DNA of 64,000 bases from Ovis canadensis (GCF_042477335.2 NC_091255.1:35070501-35134500), one strand, 5' to 3'; shown: positions 1 through 14,020, counted from the stretch's first letter. Notes: a model not told the origin generated them from the letters alone. Numbers and translations: made by a program.

Positions 1-1394
1 TATACCGCTGGCTAGAATCAAAGGGAAACATTAACAAGGACCCAAAGGCTGTAAGAAGCAACAGGGAAAGAATAGAGAACGGGGAAGGTTTCTGAGGGAG
101 AAGAGAGCCAAGCTTTCTGAAAAGGAGAAAGAAGGGGGCAGAGGCTAGGTTAGGTGAAGGACAGAGGAAGGTCACATCTTAGACAACTTAAAGGAAGGTT
201 CCAAAGTAGGAGCAGATGACTCGGAGACATGTTTCCTTAGCTGAAGCAGCAAGGCAACCAAGAGGCTAGTAAGACGGAATGACAGGGAATGGTTTAGGCT
301 TCACTGAGAATCAGAAGGCCTGGGCACTGGTTCTGATTCTTTCATATCATGAAGGCAAATCAGCAAATCTCTTAAGCTTGCAGAGCCTCTTTTCCTTACC
401 AACCCAACCCCATCTCACAAGGGTTCATAGATGTACAAACATTTTGATACACACAAAGTGCTACAAATTTGCAGAGTCATTGTGAAGAGACTTACTTCCC
501 ATAGAGCCAAGGGAAAACTCTGTCAGAAGGTGATTTTCCTGGGATTTAGAGTGAAGAGTCGCAGCTTGGGAGAAAAGAGACAAGACAAAAAAGTAAAACT
601 GTGAGGAGGGCAGGCAAGAGAGAAGGGAGGGAAAAAATGACCACGGCCTTGGAGGCAGGGCTGAAAGGCGCAGGGGGCGGCGCGAGTGGGGCTGTCCCTG
701 GCAAGCAGAGAACAGGAGAGAAAGGGCAGAGCTTGGACACAAGGAGGCAGGAGCGGGGCAGACACCAAGCTCCCACAGGATGACAACAATAATCAGGGGC
801 TGGGTAATAATAAGGCTTCTCGTTGTTGGCTTTCCATTCTAGCACAAACAAACCATTAGACTTCGTTGCCAACCGCCTCCTGTGGGAGTCAGGTGTCCAT
901 GAACACCAGGCAAGAGGCTGGGGAGGGCTCGTGACCAAGAAAGCCGAGGTCCTGTCTGACCCCTGTGTGGCTCCTACTTCCAGATGGGAGACCCGGCCAG
1001 ATGCCACCGGAGAGGACACAGGGAGGAAGGTTATGACAGACGGGACTATGAGAAGGCACCCGGGAAGGAAGGGTAGAGGGCGCCAAGTGAGTCAGTTGAG
1101 AGAAGAGCAGGTGGAGGGTGGGGCCCACAGGGAGGGGAAGGAAGGACTGTCTGAATCAGACTTAGAAAGGGTTACTCTCCGAAGGGTGGAGACCAGAAAT
1201 TCTCTGGCCCCACCAAGGACCAACTCAGAATAAATTACAGCCCAAGGGGTACATAGGTGAGACAGAGGGAGAAATTTCCTGACCAGCAAGATGGAGCAAA
1301 CATGCTCATCCAACTATTCACCAGGCCCACCACTCCTCTTTTTTCCTGAGAAAGCTTCCCTGGCTACATTCCTGCCAATTTTAGGGCCCTGTGA

Positions 1395-1512
1395 CCAGGT
1401 CATTCCGTCATTCAACAAATGTCGAGTGCCTGGCAGAGACCAGAATGTGGCAATGAATGAAACAGAAACAGACCCTTCCTTCGTGCAGCTTACAGGAAGC
1501 AAACATTAAAGA
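1395..1512 (-). repeat. L2 LINE 3' end, antisense
   Basis: The pattern 'ATTCAACAAATGTCGAGTGCCTGGCA ... acag ... tgcagcttacaggaag' (split here for length) follows the reverse complement of the L2 3' end. It is old and diverged. Confidence 0.55.
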
Positions 1513-1556
1513 CACAATTACACACCTACACAAACTGAACTGCAATAGGAGGGCAG

Positions 1557-1880
1557 GGCCCTCCCGGTGGTCCAGCAGTTAAGAATCCGCCTTGCAACGC
1601 AGGGGACACTGATTCGTTTCCTGGTAGGGGAAGATCCCACATGCTGTGGAGCAACTAAACCAAGGCACCACAATTGCTTAGCCTGTGCTCTCGAACCCTC
1701 AAGCCACAGCGACTGAAACCTGGGCGCCCTAGAGCCCGTGCTCCCTAACTAGAGAAGGCACCACGACGAGAAGCCCGCATACCACAACCAGAGCAGTCCG
1801 CGCTCACAACTAGACAAAGGCGCACTCGCAGCAACGAAGACCCAGCGTGGTCAAAAATAACACACATTAATAAATGCATA
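1557..1880 (+). repeat. CHR-type tRNA-Glu SINE
   Basis: A near full-length copy begins with ccctcccggtggtccagcag and has the B-box-like GATTCGTTTC region followed by the long AC-rich body typical of artiodactyl CHR elements. Confidence 0.8.
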
Positions 1881-2559
1881 CATTTTCAGAAAGTACACAG
1901 GATACTTTTTGAAAGATTAAAGGGAGGTTATGATAGGGGCTTGGGCATTAAAGGGCTGATGGGGGGAAGTGATATTTAGCCTGAGACCAAAAAGACAAGT
2001 CAGAGTTATCTCAGCGAAGGTCAGAGGTGGGGAAGGCCCAAAGAGCCTCAAGTCTCCAGGCAAGGCCATCGAGGATCCAAGTAGCCTTTCCATAAAGCAC
2101 TTTACACATTTTTGTGTAAAGTCCTGTCTCTCACATCTGAAGGAAGCCATTTATCACCATCAGAATGTCCCCAGGGTGAGGTGCCGGCCTACCCCCACCC
2201 CCAGCTGAGCCCGCAGCTTCCACACACAAGGGCAATGTGGGGCTGGAATTCCTGACTCAGGGAGCAGGACAAACAGGAGTTTCAAGTTTAGACATTAGAT
2301 TTCGAAGTTGCTCTCTTTTCCACTGAAAGAGGGTAGAATGCTCTTTGATAGAGAAGGGAGAGCCAGACCCACACCTGGGGGCTGACTGAGGCACTCACCG
2401 ACAGCCATTAAGATTGAACTCAAGACACTGGGTGGTTTTCTTTTTCCCCAAACAAAATGTGAAGAAGAAGAGAAGTGTTAACAGAACCCCAGGAGACATC
2501 CTTTCTGGGGACTTCCATAGGAGAAAATCATGCAGCTACCACCTATCTAACGAGCAGCT

Positions 2560-2720
2560 ACCAGGCCAAGTACTTATACACTTCTGTTTAACCCTCGAAA
2601 CAGCCCTGTTATGTGGGTCTTTGACAAATGGCAAAAATGGGGTGTGGGGGTAATTATGACCTTGCCAGAGGTCACACAGTAAGTGACAGAACTGGAGTTT
2701 GGATTCAAATCCCTCTCCAG
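2560..2720 (+). repeat. L2/MIR-type ancient repeat
   Basis: A diverged segment contains 'cctcgaaacagccctgttat' and 'gccagaggtcacacagtaag', a familiar L2/MIR core pattern. Confidence 0.45.
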
Positions 2721-2876
2721 CACCTGGGGGGATGGGAAAGGCCCCGATATCCAGGTCCCTTCCTATCTTCAAAGAGCAAGTAAAGATGTCCTGTCTTCCC
2801 AGGTCAGTCCTCACCAGGTCTGCCTGTTCTTCCCTCAGCTCTAACAGACTCAGGGGAGCCTAAGGAAGAGAAGGGA

Positions 2877-3032
2877 ACAACAGAGGACGGGATGGTGGAT
2901 GGCATCACCGACTCAACGGACACAAGTTTGAGCAAACTCTGGAAGACGGACAGGACAGGGAAGCATGGTATGTTGCAGTCCATGGGGTTGCCAAGAGTTG
3001 GACGCTACTGAGCAACTGAACAACAAGGAGCG
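2877..3032 (+). repeat. BovB 3' tail fragment
   Basis: The segment corresponds to the last ~150 bp of BovB (gatggcatcaccgactcaac through gagcaactgaacaac). Confidence 0.8.
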
Positions 3033-5394
3033 CACCCACACTGATGTTCTTACTTCAAATGGTCCTTCAGACTTTTCTGAACCTTCCCTTTCTTTGGTAT
3101 CCTTCCTGGATGCCCCACCCCACGTCCCAACTCAGTGCTCAAGGATTTTTAGCAATGAAGAGAGGAAAGAAGGGAGGAGGGGCCTCTTGGGTCTGGGGGG
3201 CCTTAAGGATTATCTGGTCCAGTGGTTCTCAAAGGGAATCTGCTCACCTGGGAAAACACACATACCAAGGCACTGCCCTGGGAACAGTGAATCACCTGGA
3301 GGGGAGGGGCAGGGTCTGGGTAAAACGTAGGTTAAAGAAGCTGCCCAGGTGACTCTGAGCGTGCCTCTGATTAAGAGCCCCCTTCCTAAGTGGGGAAACC
3401 CAAGTCCTAGGGAGACGACGCTCATCCTATAAGCGAGAGGAACTGAAACAGGAGCCAGGTCTCTGGGCTCCTGATTCCACGCCTGCTCCACATATCACGT
3501 TGCCTCAACTCTGACAGCCCTGTGTCAGCAGGCCTCCACCGGGGAGCTCTGCAGACGTCACTCCTGCCCCACCTGGGCAGGTTTCAAGGATGGGGTGGGG
3601 GATGTGGGCAGCGGTGGGGACATTAATCACTGACTTGCGACACACACCTCATCTGCACAGAATGCACCTTGAACTCTAGGCTGACCAAACACACAGGAGT
3701 CCTCCGTTTCTGTTGGGGCCTGGGCACTGTGGCAGGGCAACAAAAGCCTCTGAGTTCAGGTCTAACCAGCTCTGGGACCCTGGCCCGCTGCTGGCATCTT
3801 TAAAAATGTCAGATGGTCCATGGAGGCTCTGCTTTAAACATGGACACTTAAGCCACTCCGTGCTTTTATCGGTGGTGGTGATAACAACCAAATCCAGGCA
3901 GGCACAATGCCAGATGGCAGGATAATACCTAGGGAAGGCTGTGTTCCCATGACTGAGGAGTGGAGTGCTCCTCCATTCACACCATGAGCATCAGGGGTGA
4001 GTGAACCAGGCTCAGCCCAAGAAAAACCATCAATCCATTTATAGCTGACTCAATCTAAGAAAGAAACAGGCTTTAGATTGGAGTGAGAGGGGCTGTGGTG
4101 AGGAGGGCCACGGGGCAGACCCTGGAAGGTGACAGTGAACACGTGGAGCCTCCTATAAGGTTGTGCGTAGGAAACAGAAAAGACGGTGAGTCCTCAGGAC
4201 TTGGGACCTGACACCAGGGCGGGTGATCCAGGGAAACAGCCCCGAACAGGGGACCCTAAGCTGCCCCCCGAACCTCCAACTAGAGGCCCTGTGGCCTGGA
4301 TCTTGACCTGTAAGACAGGCCTCTCCGCCACACAGGTCTCCCCTACCCTCCTCTCTTCCTGGGTGACTTAATCGCCAAGCCTGCCTCTCCTTCCTATAGA
4401 TTTCCTTCCCCACGAAGGTCAATGAAAAAACTGTAAATGGTGTGAACAAAGGGAGGAGGTAGGCAGGCCACGGAATTGGTCACCTGTATTCTAAGAAATC
4501 CAACTCAATTCTAGGTCATGCTTTGGGTCTGTCCAGGGGTGTGGACACCACAGAGGAATACAGCCTGACCAGGCTCCAAACTCTGCAGGCCTGGAGACCC
4601 AGGAAGGTGACATCAAAGGGGCCTCAAAGGCTGCCCTCGATTCCCCCATGACAGCTTTAACAGCTGACCACTCCTTCGTCCCCATGAGAATCTAGGCCTT
4701 TGCTGTGGCCTGTCATTCCACAGGAAAGAAGCTCCTGAGCTCAGACTGCCTGATACTAAACAACTACCTCCTACTTGATGTCACCTTTCTGCTCCTAATG
4801 ATACATGAATACATTAGAGTTACACCACTGGCCACCCCTTGGGAAAGGGGAAACACAGAAAAGACAGAGACCCTCCTCTGGGTACAATGTACTCATGTAA
4901 GGGTGGTTTTCTTCTGCTTCCAGGGAGAAGCCCTCTCTGTTAACACAGGAACCCCTCACACACAGAGATGTGCTGTTTCATTTTATTAGCTTCGTCCCCT
5001 GCATGGTGGTCTTCCCACCTTCCTCTGTCGCGACCCACCACACCCCCAGGATGAGACGTAAGGGCTGAGAGTAAACAAGATGACGCCTATAAGCACAACA
5101 GAACCAGAAAGCAAAGCCCAGCTGGGAGATGGCAAAAGGAGCTGAATACAGGAAAAGAAACCCTCAACTTCTCTTTCCGTTGCCTGAACCTTTTGTGATT
5201 CCAAGTGGCCATTTCACTGAAAACCCCCCTTGGAGGCCTACTGCCTTGCACTGAAGTCAGGAGGAAGGGGAGTGTCCCGGGTTGGCTGATGACACACGGA
5301 GTTCTGAAACAGGTCACCTCACCTGACTCGACAAATAGTAAGTATCTGCCATGTCAGCCCTCTGCTTAGCCCTGCACACACACAAAGGGAGGAG

Positions 5395-5612
5395 ACACAG
5401 ATGGGTGGTTGCCAGAGGCTGGGGGCAGGGAGTTGGGTGTTTCATGGGGACAGGGTTTCAGTTGGGGAAGATGAAAACGTTCTGGAGGGGGACGGCAGTG
5501 ATGATTGCACAACAGCGAGAATGTACTTGATGTCACCAAAGTGTGCACTTAAAAATGGCTAGGATGGTCGATTTTATGCTGTATTTATTAATAACTACAA
5601 TTTTTTTAAAAA
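5395..5612 (+). repeat. L1M 3' UTR fragment
   Basis: The segment carries the L1 3' end pattern 'ggttgccagaggctgggggc ... gcacttaaaaatggctagga ... tttatgctgtattt' and ends in an A/T-rich tail. Confidence 0.7.
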
Positions 5613-5898
5613 AATTTTAAGGTGGGAGGGATGAGCTAGTCTTTTTCTCCTCCCTCTGAAGAACAGGGCTTCTTCTGAATCATTAATGCTCTTTCCTCCA
5701 GAACAAATCTGAATTCTTGCATACCCCTTTCGCTCCCGTCATCAGAGAAGGCTGCCTGGCAGCTTGACATCCAGAAATCTCCACCAGTTCTGGGCACAGG
5801 CCCCTGGATCTTTGTATTCTCAGCATGTGCCCATCAACACCAACCCACCAGCAGTTCCAATGGCTCAGGCTAAGGTCATTTACTATTTTTTTTTTTTT

Positions 5899-6120
5899 TA
5901 CTTCCCTGGTGGGCCAGTGGTTACCCATCTGCCTGCCAATGCAGGGGACACACGTTCGATGCCTGGTTGGGGAACTAAGATCCCACATGTGCGGGGCAAC
6001 TAAGTCCCTGTGCCACAACTACAGTCCATGTGAGCAACGAAAGATCCCACATGACACAACAGAGATCCTGAGCACCACAACTCAGACCCGCTGCAGCCAA
6101 ACAATTAAATATTAAAAATA
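5899..6120 (+). repeat. CHR-type tRNA-Glu SINE
   Basis: The copy starts ttccctggtgggccagtggt, includes ggttggggaactaagatccc, and ends in an A-rich tail. Confidence 0.85.
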
Positions 6121-6544
6121 ATCTAAGTCATTTACTAAATAAGTAAGTAGAGTCATCCTCTCGTCTCAAAAAATGCTCCCACGTGATTAAAACCTGTCCA
6201 CTGCCAAGACACAGATATAAACGGTGACCTCTTAGAGGCGGTGACCACTGCTCTTACAGGCTGCCTCCAAACCATGAAAACAGGCCATGTTTCAAAGTTT
6301 CCTAATACAATTCTTCACCGCAGACATTTTATGGACAGTGTTACATTGTCCCGAGTGAGCCCACTAAGCCTGTTTTCCACAGGCCACACGTCCATGATTA
6401 AAGCAAGTGGAAAACAATACTGCTCAAGGCACACAGTCCAGAATGTCAGTGGCAGGGCACCCTCCCCTCAACATGCCCCAGAGACGCCTGCCACCTGGGC
6501 GCAGGCCTCCACCAGCGCAGGGGCACATGGGCTCAGGTTCTGGG

Positions 6545-6720
6545 TTGAGTCAGACCTGAGCCCAACTCTGCAACCTGCTGCTTAGTGGCTGTCCTCAGGC
6601 ACGTTATTTAATTTCCAAGTTCTGTAAGCCTTGGTCTCTTCATCTTGAAACGTGAGGAAAATATCCCACTTCAAAGGGTTACTGTGAGGAATAATGAGAT
6701 TATACAAGGAGGGAACTGCA
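6545..6720 (+). repeat. MIR SINE
   Basis: The MIR core pattern (gcttagtggctgtcctcagg, then ttatttaatttccaag, tctcttcatc, gaggaataatgagat) is clearly recognisable. Confidence 0.65.
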
Positions 6721-9322
6721 TAGCAACTATTCATTATTTTCCCTATTCCACTCCAGAACCCCTTCTGAAATGAGTCCACATTAAAATATAAATGACCTGT
6801 ATCAGAGCAGTTTTCGTTCCAAACTGAAGAAAGAGAGAAAAAGAGGGCTTCCTAGAGGTCTGAAGGGACACAGGGACTGGCCAACCTCTGAACCACGTGT
6901 TGTCTGTCCTCCCAACCCTGCTCTCTGGGATTGAAGGTAGTTTCCATGGTGAAGAAGGACATCGTGAAGGTGAGAGGGACTTTCCCCAACTTCTCCAAAC
7001 CTTAAGCTAGACTAGACCAAGAGCCCCTCAGTCTTTCCCCCTCAAGTCAGATTCGGATAGCAAGAAGTGATGGTGGCCCCGCGACATTCACGCATTCCCA
7101 CCAGCCACTCTGCTCCCAGCCCCTCACTCACCCCCAGGGCTCTGTCCTTCTCCAAAGGAGACACTAGCCTAGTGGTCTTCCCTCTAGTCACTCCCCGGCA
7201 GACTGAGGAACGACACTCCCTCAGCACACCTCTGGCTCCATGGGGCCGACCTTAGGATGCAAAGACCCCTGCACCAGCCTCCTCTCGCATAACGGGACCT
7301 CACACCTACCTCCTCCTTTCGTCTTCCTGCTGCTCAGATTTTAGGGCACCCCATGTCCAGCTATTCTGTTTCAATAGAATCAGAGCCGAATTACAAAATT
7401 GTGTCAATTTCTGGCTTATAGCAGCAGAGTGACTCAATTATATATATATACTTAGATTATTTTCCATTACAGGTTATTACAAGACAAAGTCTGTCTGAAT
7501 CTTTTCTTGAAGACTCTCCTAAGCTGCTCAGAACTGAAGACCAAGTATGACATGCTTTTCAGCCACTCTCTTACAAATATGCCTTGAAAGAGAGAGTGGG
7601 TGGGTGGTGAAGAAAGAACATGAAAATCGTCTTCCTTGCAGTCTGGCTTTGGAGCTGGCCCATTTTACCTCCAGAGGTGTGCTGGCAGACAGATCCAAGC
7701 TGTGAGAAGAGCTTCGTGCCATGCGCACGAGTAATTTACAGCCTATATTCCTCTCTCCGCCCAGAAAGAAGGAAAGGAGGGAGCTTAGGATTGACTTCTG
7801 ACTTCACGGGAGAAACTTGTCCAGTCCTTCCCCTGACATTTCCCACATCCATAACAGGTTCACAAGAGGCCTTATCGGCAAGGTGGGTGGGAAAATAATT
7901 CTTCAGTGTGTTTTCCGGTCATTGCCAGGTGGTTCACAGCCTTGATCCCCACATATTAATATTTAAGGTTGTTAGTGCTTCTGAGACAAACTAATAATGA
8001 AACCTCCCTCCCCAACATTTCCAAACACTCCCAGGAGAGCAGTGCCCCCCTGGGTTGGGAAGCACTTAGTCAGGAACTATGCTATTTTGTGTCACATGGT
8101 GCCCAGCACATACGAGGCACTCCGGTGGGAAAGCGACAAGAATGCTTGGCTCCTGATCGCTTATCAAGGGAATAAGTACTGAACCCTGCTGTGTACTCTA
8201 TATGCACTGTGAGGCTCAACAGAAAGTGTGGATTACGGTTCCTATAGTTAAGGAAGTGAAAGGAAAAACAAGACGATGAAATACGATTTAGTAGGGGTGA
8301 TACATATTCAAATACTAAATTACAAGGTCCGTGAGAAGGTGACCAGTGAGGGCTGGCACGGTCAGGGGAGGTTTTGTGGGGAAAGTGAACACCGAGGTAA
8401 CTGGAAGGAGGTGGAAACTTCCTCACTCGGCCCTACTGATCCTCAGTGTGTCCCTGCAGAGACCACTGCTGAAAGAAAACTCCTCCAAGCCTGTGGTCTA
8501 GGAGCAACTCGGCAATTCCGGCCCTTCAGATCCTATCCTGGATGGTTTTGGTGGAAGAGGGTGGGAGAAGATTTCCCTTTTCCCTCAGAAGACCCGCTGC
8601 CATGGGCCTCTTTTCAAGAGGCCCTTCTCCTCCGAAAGGCAGAGCAGATTCACCACCACAGGCACAGACTTAGTCACAGGCTCTGAGGGGGCAGCTCCTG
8701 GCTGTGACTACAGAAGCTTCACCTGTCACCCTTGGCTGCAAAGACTCTCTCACTGTGAGGACACAGACTTCCCTCCTCGGTCCAAGGTCTTCTCGGCTGC
8801 TCCCTTACCAACCTGCAGCATTCCTCTTGCTGCAGGCAGAGTTTCCATGTCTTCCACCCATCCCTCTCTCCACACCACAGGCTGGGCCAACACACACTTC
8901 TGGCAGCCCGCCCCACCCTCCTGACATTTCAGCCGCTCCTGGAGTCTGGCTCCTCCAAGAAACCCAAGACTGTGGTTCTCTGTGCAAAATTGGTAACACT
9001 TCCCGACACACCCCACTCATCCTTGACTTGTTCAGTGTAAATTGAGAGAGACCTGTTTATACATACAGTATCCACCTAGCGTTAGGCAGAATCCCACTGA
9101 CCATGGAAGCTAACTCCAAGGCCGGGCCTGCTCGTGCTTATTCCTGTGAGATTTACGTACCTTCCAACCCGACCCACTACTCGGGGCCAATGACATCAAG
9201 TCACACACACACAGGTGTAAGGAGATGAAAATGTTAATCAGCTGGACTGCAGTTATCACTTCACTATGCCTATGTCTATCAAAACACGTTGTGTATCTTA
9301 CATACATAAATATGATACAAAA

Positions 9323-9513
9323 CAGCAGTCTCCAACCTTTTTGGAACGAGGGACCGGTTTTGTGGCAGACAATTTTCCCAAGGACTGCTAAGTGGGGGAT
9401 GGTTTCAGGATGATTCAAGTGCATTACATTTGTTGTGCACTTTATTTCTACTATTATTCCATCAGGTCCATATTAGATCATCAGGCAGTAGATCCGGAGG
9501 CTGGGCACCCCTG
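9323..9513. mobile_element. MER1-type non-autonomous hAT (Charlie) element
   Basis: The 191-bp element has terminal inverted repeats (CAGCAGTCTCCAACC ... GGCTGGGCACCCCTG) and the internal sequence gggaccggttttgtgg typical of MER1. It is flanked by an 8-bp target duplication with one mismatch (atacaaaa at 9315-9322, atataaaa at 9514-9521), the length expected for hAT transposons. It has no coding capacity. Confidence 0.8.
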
Positions 9514-12439
9514 ATATAAAAGGGCTGTACCATCTAGTGGTACACCCGCTCCCTCATACACTCACTTAAGACAACAAGCACACGCAGTCACCCTCTGCAG
9601 AGCGACATGTGAACTCGCACACACCCAGTACTGAGACCTTCCCCCCACTAAATAAATAAGAGTCATACGCTCCTTCCACATACATACCCTTATCCTTTGA
9701 AAGAGACAAACTTTTTTTCCTCTCTCACAGGAAGATTCAGAAGAAATCCTTTTGGAAATGAGCCTGGAGTTTTTACCCCATCCTCAAGCGCCTGTCCCTT
9801 GGTTAACTGTTGACCTAAACCCCCACCCTAAGAATGGCCCCATTCCAGGGTCTCCCAGTTCAGGTCATTCCCACACTCTACCTGCTGGCTCACCTCTAGC
9901 TACGCTTTCTGTGGCACTGTCAGCTTGGTTTTCTGACAGGTGATTTGTCTCTCAACCAACCAACCAAATATTTTTGTCTTGTAAAAAGTAAAAACAATTC
10001 CTGTTATGTACTCTCATGGCTTGCTAAAGTTTTCTGCTACAGTCCTTATCATGGCTTGCAATTTTCTGTACATGTGATTATATATAGAGAGATATACATA
10101 TGACTGTTTTATGAATGTCTCTCCCCACTACTAGAGCATAGGAAAACCATGTCTATCTTGCGTGTCACTGTATCTTCATGCCTAGTTCTAGTTCTTTCCT
10201 CAAGGAGAACAGGAAGTCCTACCTTTAGCAAGTACATCCTTGGCTGTCTGGTCACTGGGCAAAATCTCCAGGGGCTTCCTGGTCACCATAATTCCATCCC
10301 TTTATTCTCTTCTCCACCATCTCCTACCCATATTAAGAACAAAAAACCTCAAGCATCTTTTCAATCACCCTCTTGGGGAGTGTCCTGTAGATGGAAGAAT
10401 CCCAGACTGAAGTCAAGGACTGGCTGGTTAGGAGGAAAAGGCCAGGGAAAACAAGACAGAGAAAAGAATGAACAAGGCCTTCTCCCAAGTCATATTTTTG
10501 TATCTTCCTATATTCTGTAGGCATTTGAGAAATGCTTTGAGACTTGACTTATTAACTTGATCACTTTCTGTTCTATTTCTTCAGCCTACTGAAGAAAACA
10601 CTGAGGGAGTTGTGAGTGTAAACTGAGTGCTGGAGGAGGGGGAAAGACTGGATATCAGATTTCAAGATGACTGACCACTACAGACAGAAAACAGAAAATG
10701 AGTATGAGTCACAGCAATCAGAGTTAACAAAAACTTCCTGACCCTGAGGGTTCTAAGATAGAGGAAGGCAGAAACAGTTTAAAAATTGCAGAGGGTAGGG
10801 GATATGTGTTGAGGGGGTTGGGGGGGAGCCTCAGCCTGCAAAGGCATTGCTTAGGTGGAAGCTCCCAGAGCTCTGATTAAATGGCTTAGAATGGTATCAT
10901 CACATTATTACATCCTTCCTGTAGTATCTAGAATGTGATTCTCAATATAGTAGACCAACAATGCTTGGTGACTGACTGATGCAGAAAAGGATGTTACAGG
11001 TAACTCTCTCTGGTACAACTTTGGAGACAGAAAGATCAGTTGCGAAGACTCTCAAATGGCTTCTGGAGATGCTCTGCAGTCCCAGAGCTGTTTTATGTTC
11101 CTGGGTTGAGAGGTCACCACATTCCTTATTTATTAACCAAGGCCAAAGTACAAGTTCGTAAAGGGCGGCTGCACACTTCCTGCTATCTTGTCCCCAAGAT
11201 GACAGGCAAGGACACTCAACCTACCCAAGCTGTTGTCTCATTTTAGGCACACAGTTTAGAGTGGAAAGGAATGGAGGCCAGATCTGAAATTAGAATTTTA
11301 TTGTGAACTGAGCTCCTGGGAGAAGCTGGTGGTGGTAGGCAGGCCAGCTCTCTTGCTGACCCTCTTACTGTTCTCTTAACTGTGAAAACCTCACTTCTCC
11401 AAAGACCCTCCCCTCTGTGGGTCACAAAGGGCAAGGGCTCTGTCCTACCCGCGGCACAAAGGGTATCGATGTCTCCTTCCTAGCTTGGGAGATGGGTGAA
11501 CATCTCGTTCTAGCAAAGTTCTCTGCTACCTTCCTTCCAGCCTCTGGCCAAAGCAGCTTTTCACTTCACTCCAAGTGCCACTAGTTCCCCCAAGAGCCCC
11601 ACCCTCACCTGCAGTTCTCTAGGAAAAAAGTCCCCACTCAAAGCCCCTGCTTCTGCTGCAGGAGATCAGCCAGTCCAGCCCTGGCCTGAGGCATCTGTCA
11701 TCAACATTTGGACAGCCAGCACATCAGAGTGCAGCGGTTGCTCAGCGGCCTAGAAACACATGCCCAGAACTGCCAGCCCTCCAAGTGGTGCTGGCTCCAC
11801 AGCCTCGCGAAGAGAAAAGGAAGGGGAAGAGGCCCCTCCAGAGAAGGGACACAACAACACAAGACTGTTAGAGTAAGAACATCTCCGTCAGCACGACTGC
11901 CCGGCAACAAGTCCCTCCTGCCTGTGGGCCATGGCGTTATTTCAATACACACTAAGCGCAGCCCCACGGTTCCAAGGACACTGCAGTCTAAAACTTCCAG
12001 CTGGCCGGACAGTAAAGAGAAGCTGCTCGGTTTGTGAAGCGGGTCAACCACGAGGAGCAACACAAAAGGAAAGAGGTCAGCCCAGGGTCTGCTCCCTCCT
12101 TGTCCCATCCACTTCCACTGATACTTCTGCTCTGTGAGAAGCCAGGAGTTCCCAGTCAGAAGATTCTTCTGGAATATAACCAAACTTGGACACAGAGAGG
12201 GTCTGAAATAAGAGGCCCATTTTTTTTCTCTTGGAAGATCCTAACTTTACTTCAAGTCTCAGATGGAGGCTTCCAGAGCTCTGTTTACCACCAGACGAGG
12301 TCTCATTCCAAAAAAAACTCAGAAAAGATATATTCTTAATTGTGTGTATACAAAAGGCAAAGAGAAAGCCTAACCAGCATGATGTTTATTGAATGCTTTC
12401 TCTAAGCAGAGCTTAGAGCTAAGAGCTTTCACTTGTTAG

Positions 12440-12640
12440 GACACGCATTTATTCAACAGTTGAGACCCCCTCACGTGCAAAGCACTGTTATAGGCCCTGA
12501 GGATGCAAAACTGAACAGAACAGTCAAAATCCTAGCTTTCACTGAACTTAGATTTTAGTCAGGGTTGATAAGCACATGTCAGCTGGTGATAAAGACTACA
12601 AAATAAAAGCAAGCAGACTGAGGGATGCTATATAAAAATT
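12440..12640 (-). repeat. L2 LINE 3' end, antisense
   Basis: The pattern 'ttattcaacagttgagaccc ... agcactgttataggccctga ... ctgaacagaacag' follows the reverse complement of the L2 3' terminus. Confidence 0.6.
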
Positions 12641-12719
12641 TATACAAAAATGAAGCAGGGGCAGGAGTGCTATTCTAGATACACTTGTGCCAGAAGCCTT
12701 CTCTGATTGTCATCTGGTA

Positions 12720-12960
12720 ACAATTAACAATAAGGGCAATCATATGGTCATGATGTGCCAGGAACTGGACTAAGTACTTAATATGCAGTATTTCACCCAG
12801 TCCTCAGTAACTCGGAGTTCAGTACCACCACCACTATACAGATGAGCATACGGAGAATTAGAAGGTGAGGCTCTTGGCAGAATCTGCAGCCAACCAGGGA
12901 AGAAAGGCCATGGATACTCATAAGTGAGAAAGCGGGGACTTGAACTTAGGAACACTACCC
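12720..12960 (+). repeat. L2/MIR-type ancient repeat
   Basis: The order 'ccaggaactggactaagtac', 'cctcagtaactcgg', 'cagatgagcatacggagaat' and 'cggggacttgaac' matches the common ancient-repeat core. Confidence 0.5.
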
Positions 12961-13432
12961 CACACTACTGGGCCAGAAGACAGACGGAGCCTTAAAGAGG
13001 TCAAGCGTGCCTGTGGTCACAAAGTGGCAGGTCTACCCGCCTCCCCACCCATGGCTAAGAGATAGTGCCATTCAATCTTTCCTAATACCAGCCTATTACT
13101 CTCATCAGCACCTGAAAGCTAAGCCTTATCTTGAAACAAGAGAAGAAAAACAACTTAGACTCTGTGAGGCTGGCTAATAAATGCTGAATATGCTCCTCTC
13201 CAATCCCCCTCCCCAGTTTAGAGAAATAGTTTTCTGCTAATTCTCCAGGTTGCCATTTCTCGACAGACAAGAACAGAACAAGAGATGACTGAGCCCAGTT
13301 GTTATACAGGGGCTCTCTGAGGTGGGGCAGAGGGGACAGGTCCTTCCCTGAGAAAAGTCCAACAGCCCTTCTGCAGTCCTATTTCAAAAGAAGTGGTCCC
13401 CTCACTCCCCCCCCAAACCCTGGAGTACTGGG

Positions 13433-13470
13433 CTGGTGGGGGGCGGGGGGGTGGGGAGGAAGAGGGATGC
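13433..13470 (+). other. G-rich tract, potential G-quadruplex
   Basis: At least four runs of three or more G occur within 38 bp. The plus strand could form a G-quadruplex. It lies within MINK1 intron 1, about 2 kb from exon 1. Confidence 0.5.
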
Positions 13471-13987
13471 TTTCTTAAAATGCCCGAGGCAGGAAAGACC
13501 ATAAGCACTGGGAGCAGGTCTAGGGCCTCTCTGAAGGGAAGGAGAGGAGAATAGGGCAGGAGATGATTGAGGAAAGAGGCTAACACTGCTTCAAAAGTAG
13601 AGAAGTTAAGAAGGGAAATACCACATCCAAGGTCATAGGGTGTCTGCAGAATTGCTGGAAATCCCAGGCCGAGGATCCAGGCCAAACTAGCAGAAGAGGC
13701 TAAAGGAAAAGAGAAGCCCAGGCAGAGCCCCACAAGGTTTAAGCCAAAGATCATGGTTTGGACCCACCTGTTTTTATTATATTTAAGTCACCTCAGCAAC
13801 AGGAACCTGCAGCGAGAGTTAATCAACAACCAAGGTGGGAAGGCAAGGTGGGGACTCATCCTGTAGATAGTACACTAAGGGGAGCCTGGATTTCCATCTT
13901 ATACCCCAGCTGGCCTGACTTGAGAATCACAGTTTAAACTGATTAAGACTCTCCCTCCCAAAGCCTTCAGACCCTCTTCCCCTAAAC

Positions 13988-14020
13988 GCACACACACACA
14001 GAGAGAGAAAGAGAGAGAAA
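13988..14020. repeat. CA/GA simple repeat
   Basis: A short (CA)n tract passes into (GA)n in MINK1 intron 1. Confidence 0.8.

Noticed and set aside
5986-6115. Frames running through SINEs (for example at 5.8-6.1, 17.2-17.6, 36.4-36.7 and 43.1-43.7 kb)
   Set aside because: Their translations are SINE sequence with chance extensions. They are not genes.
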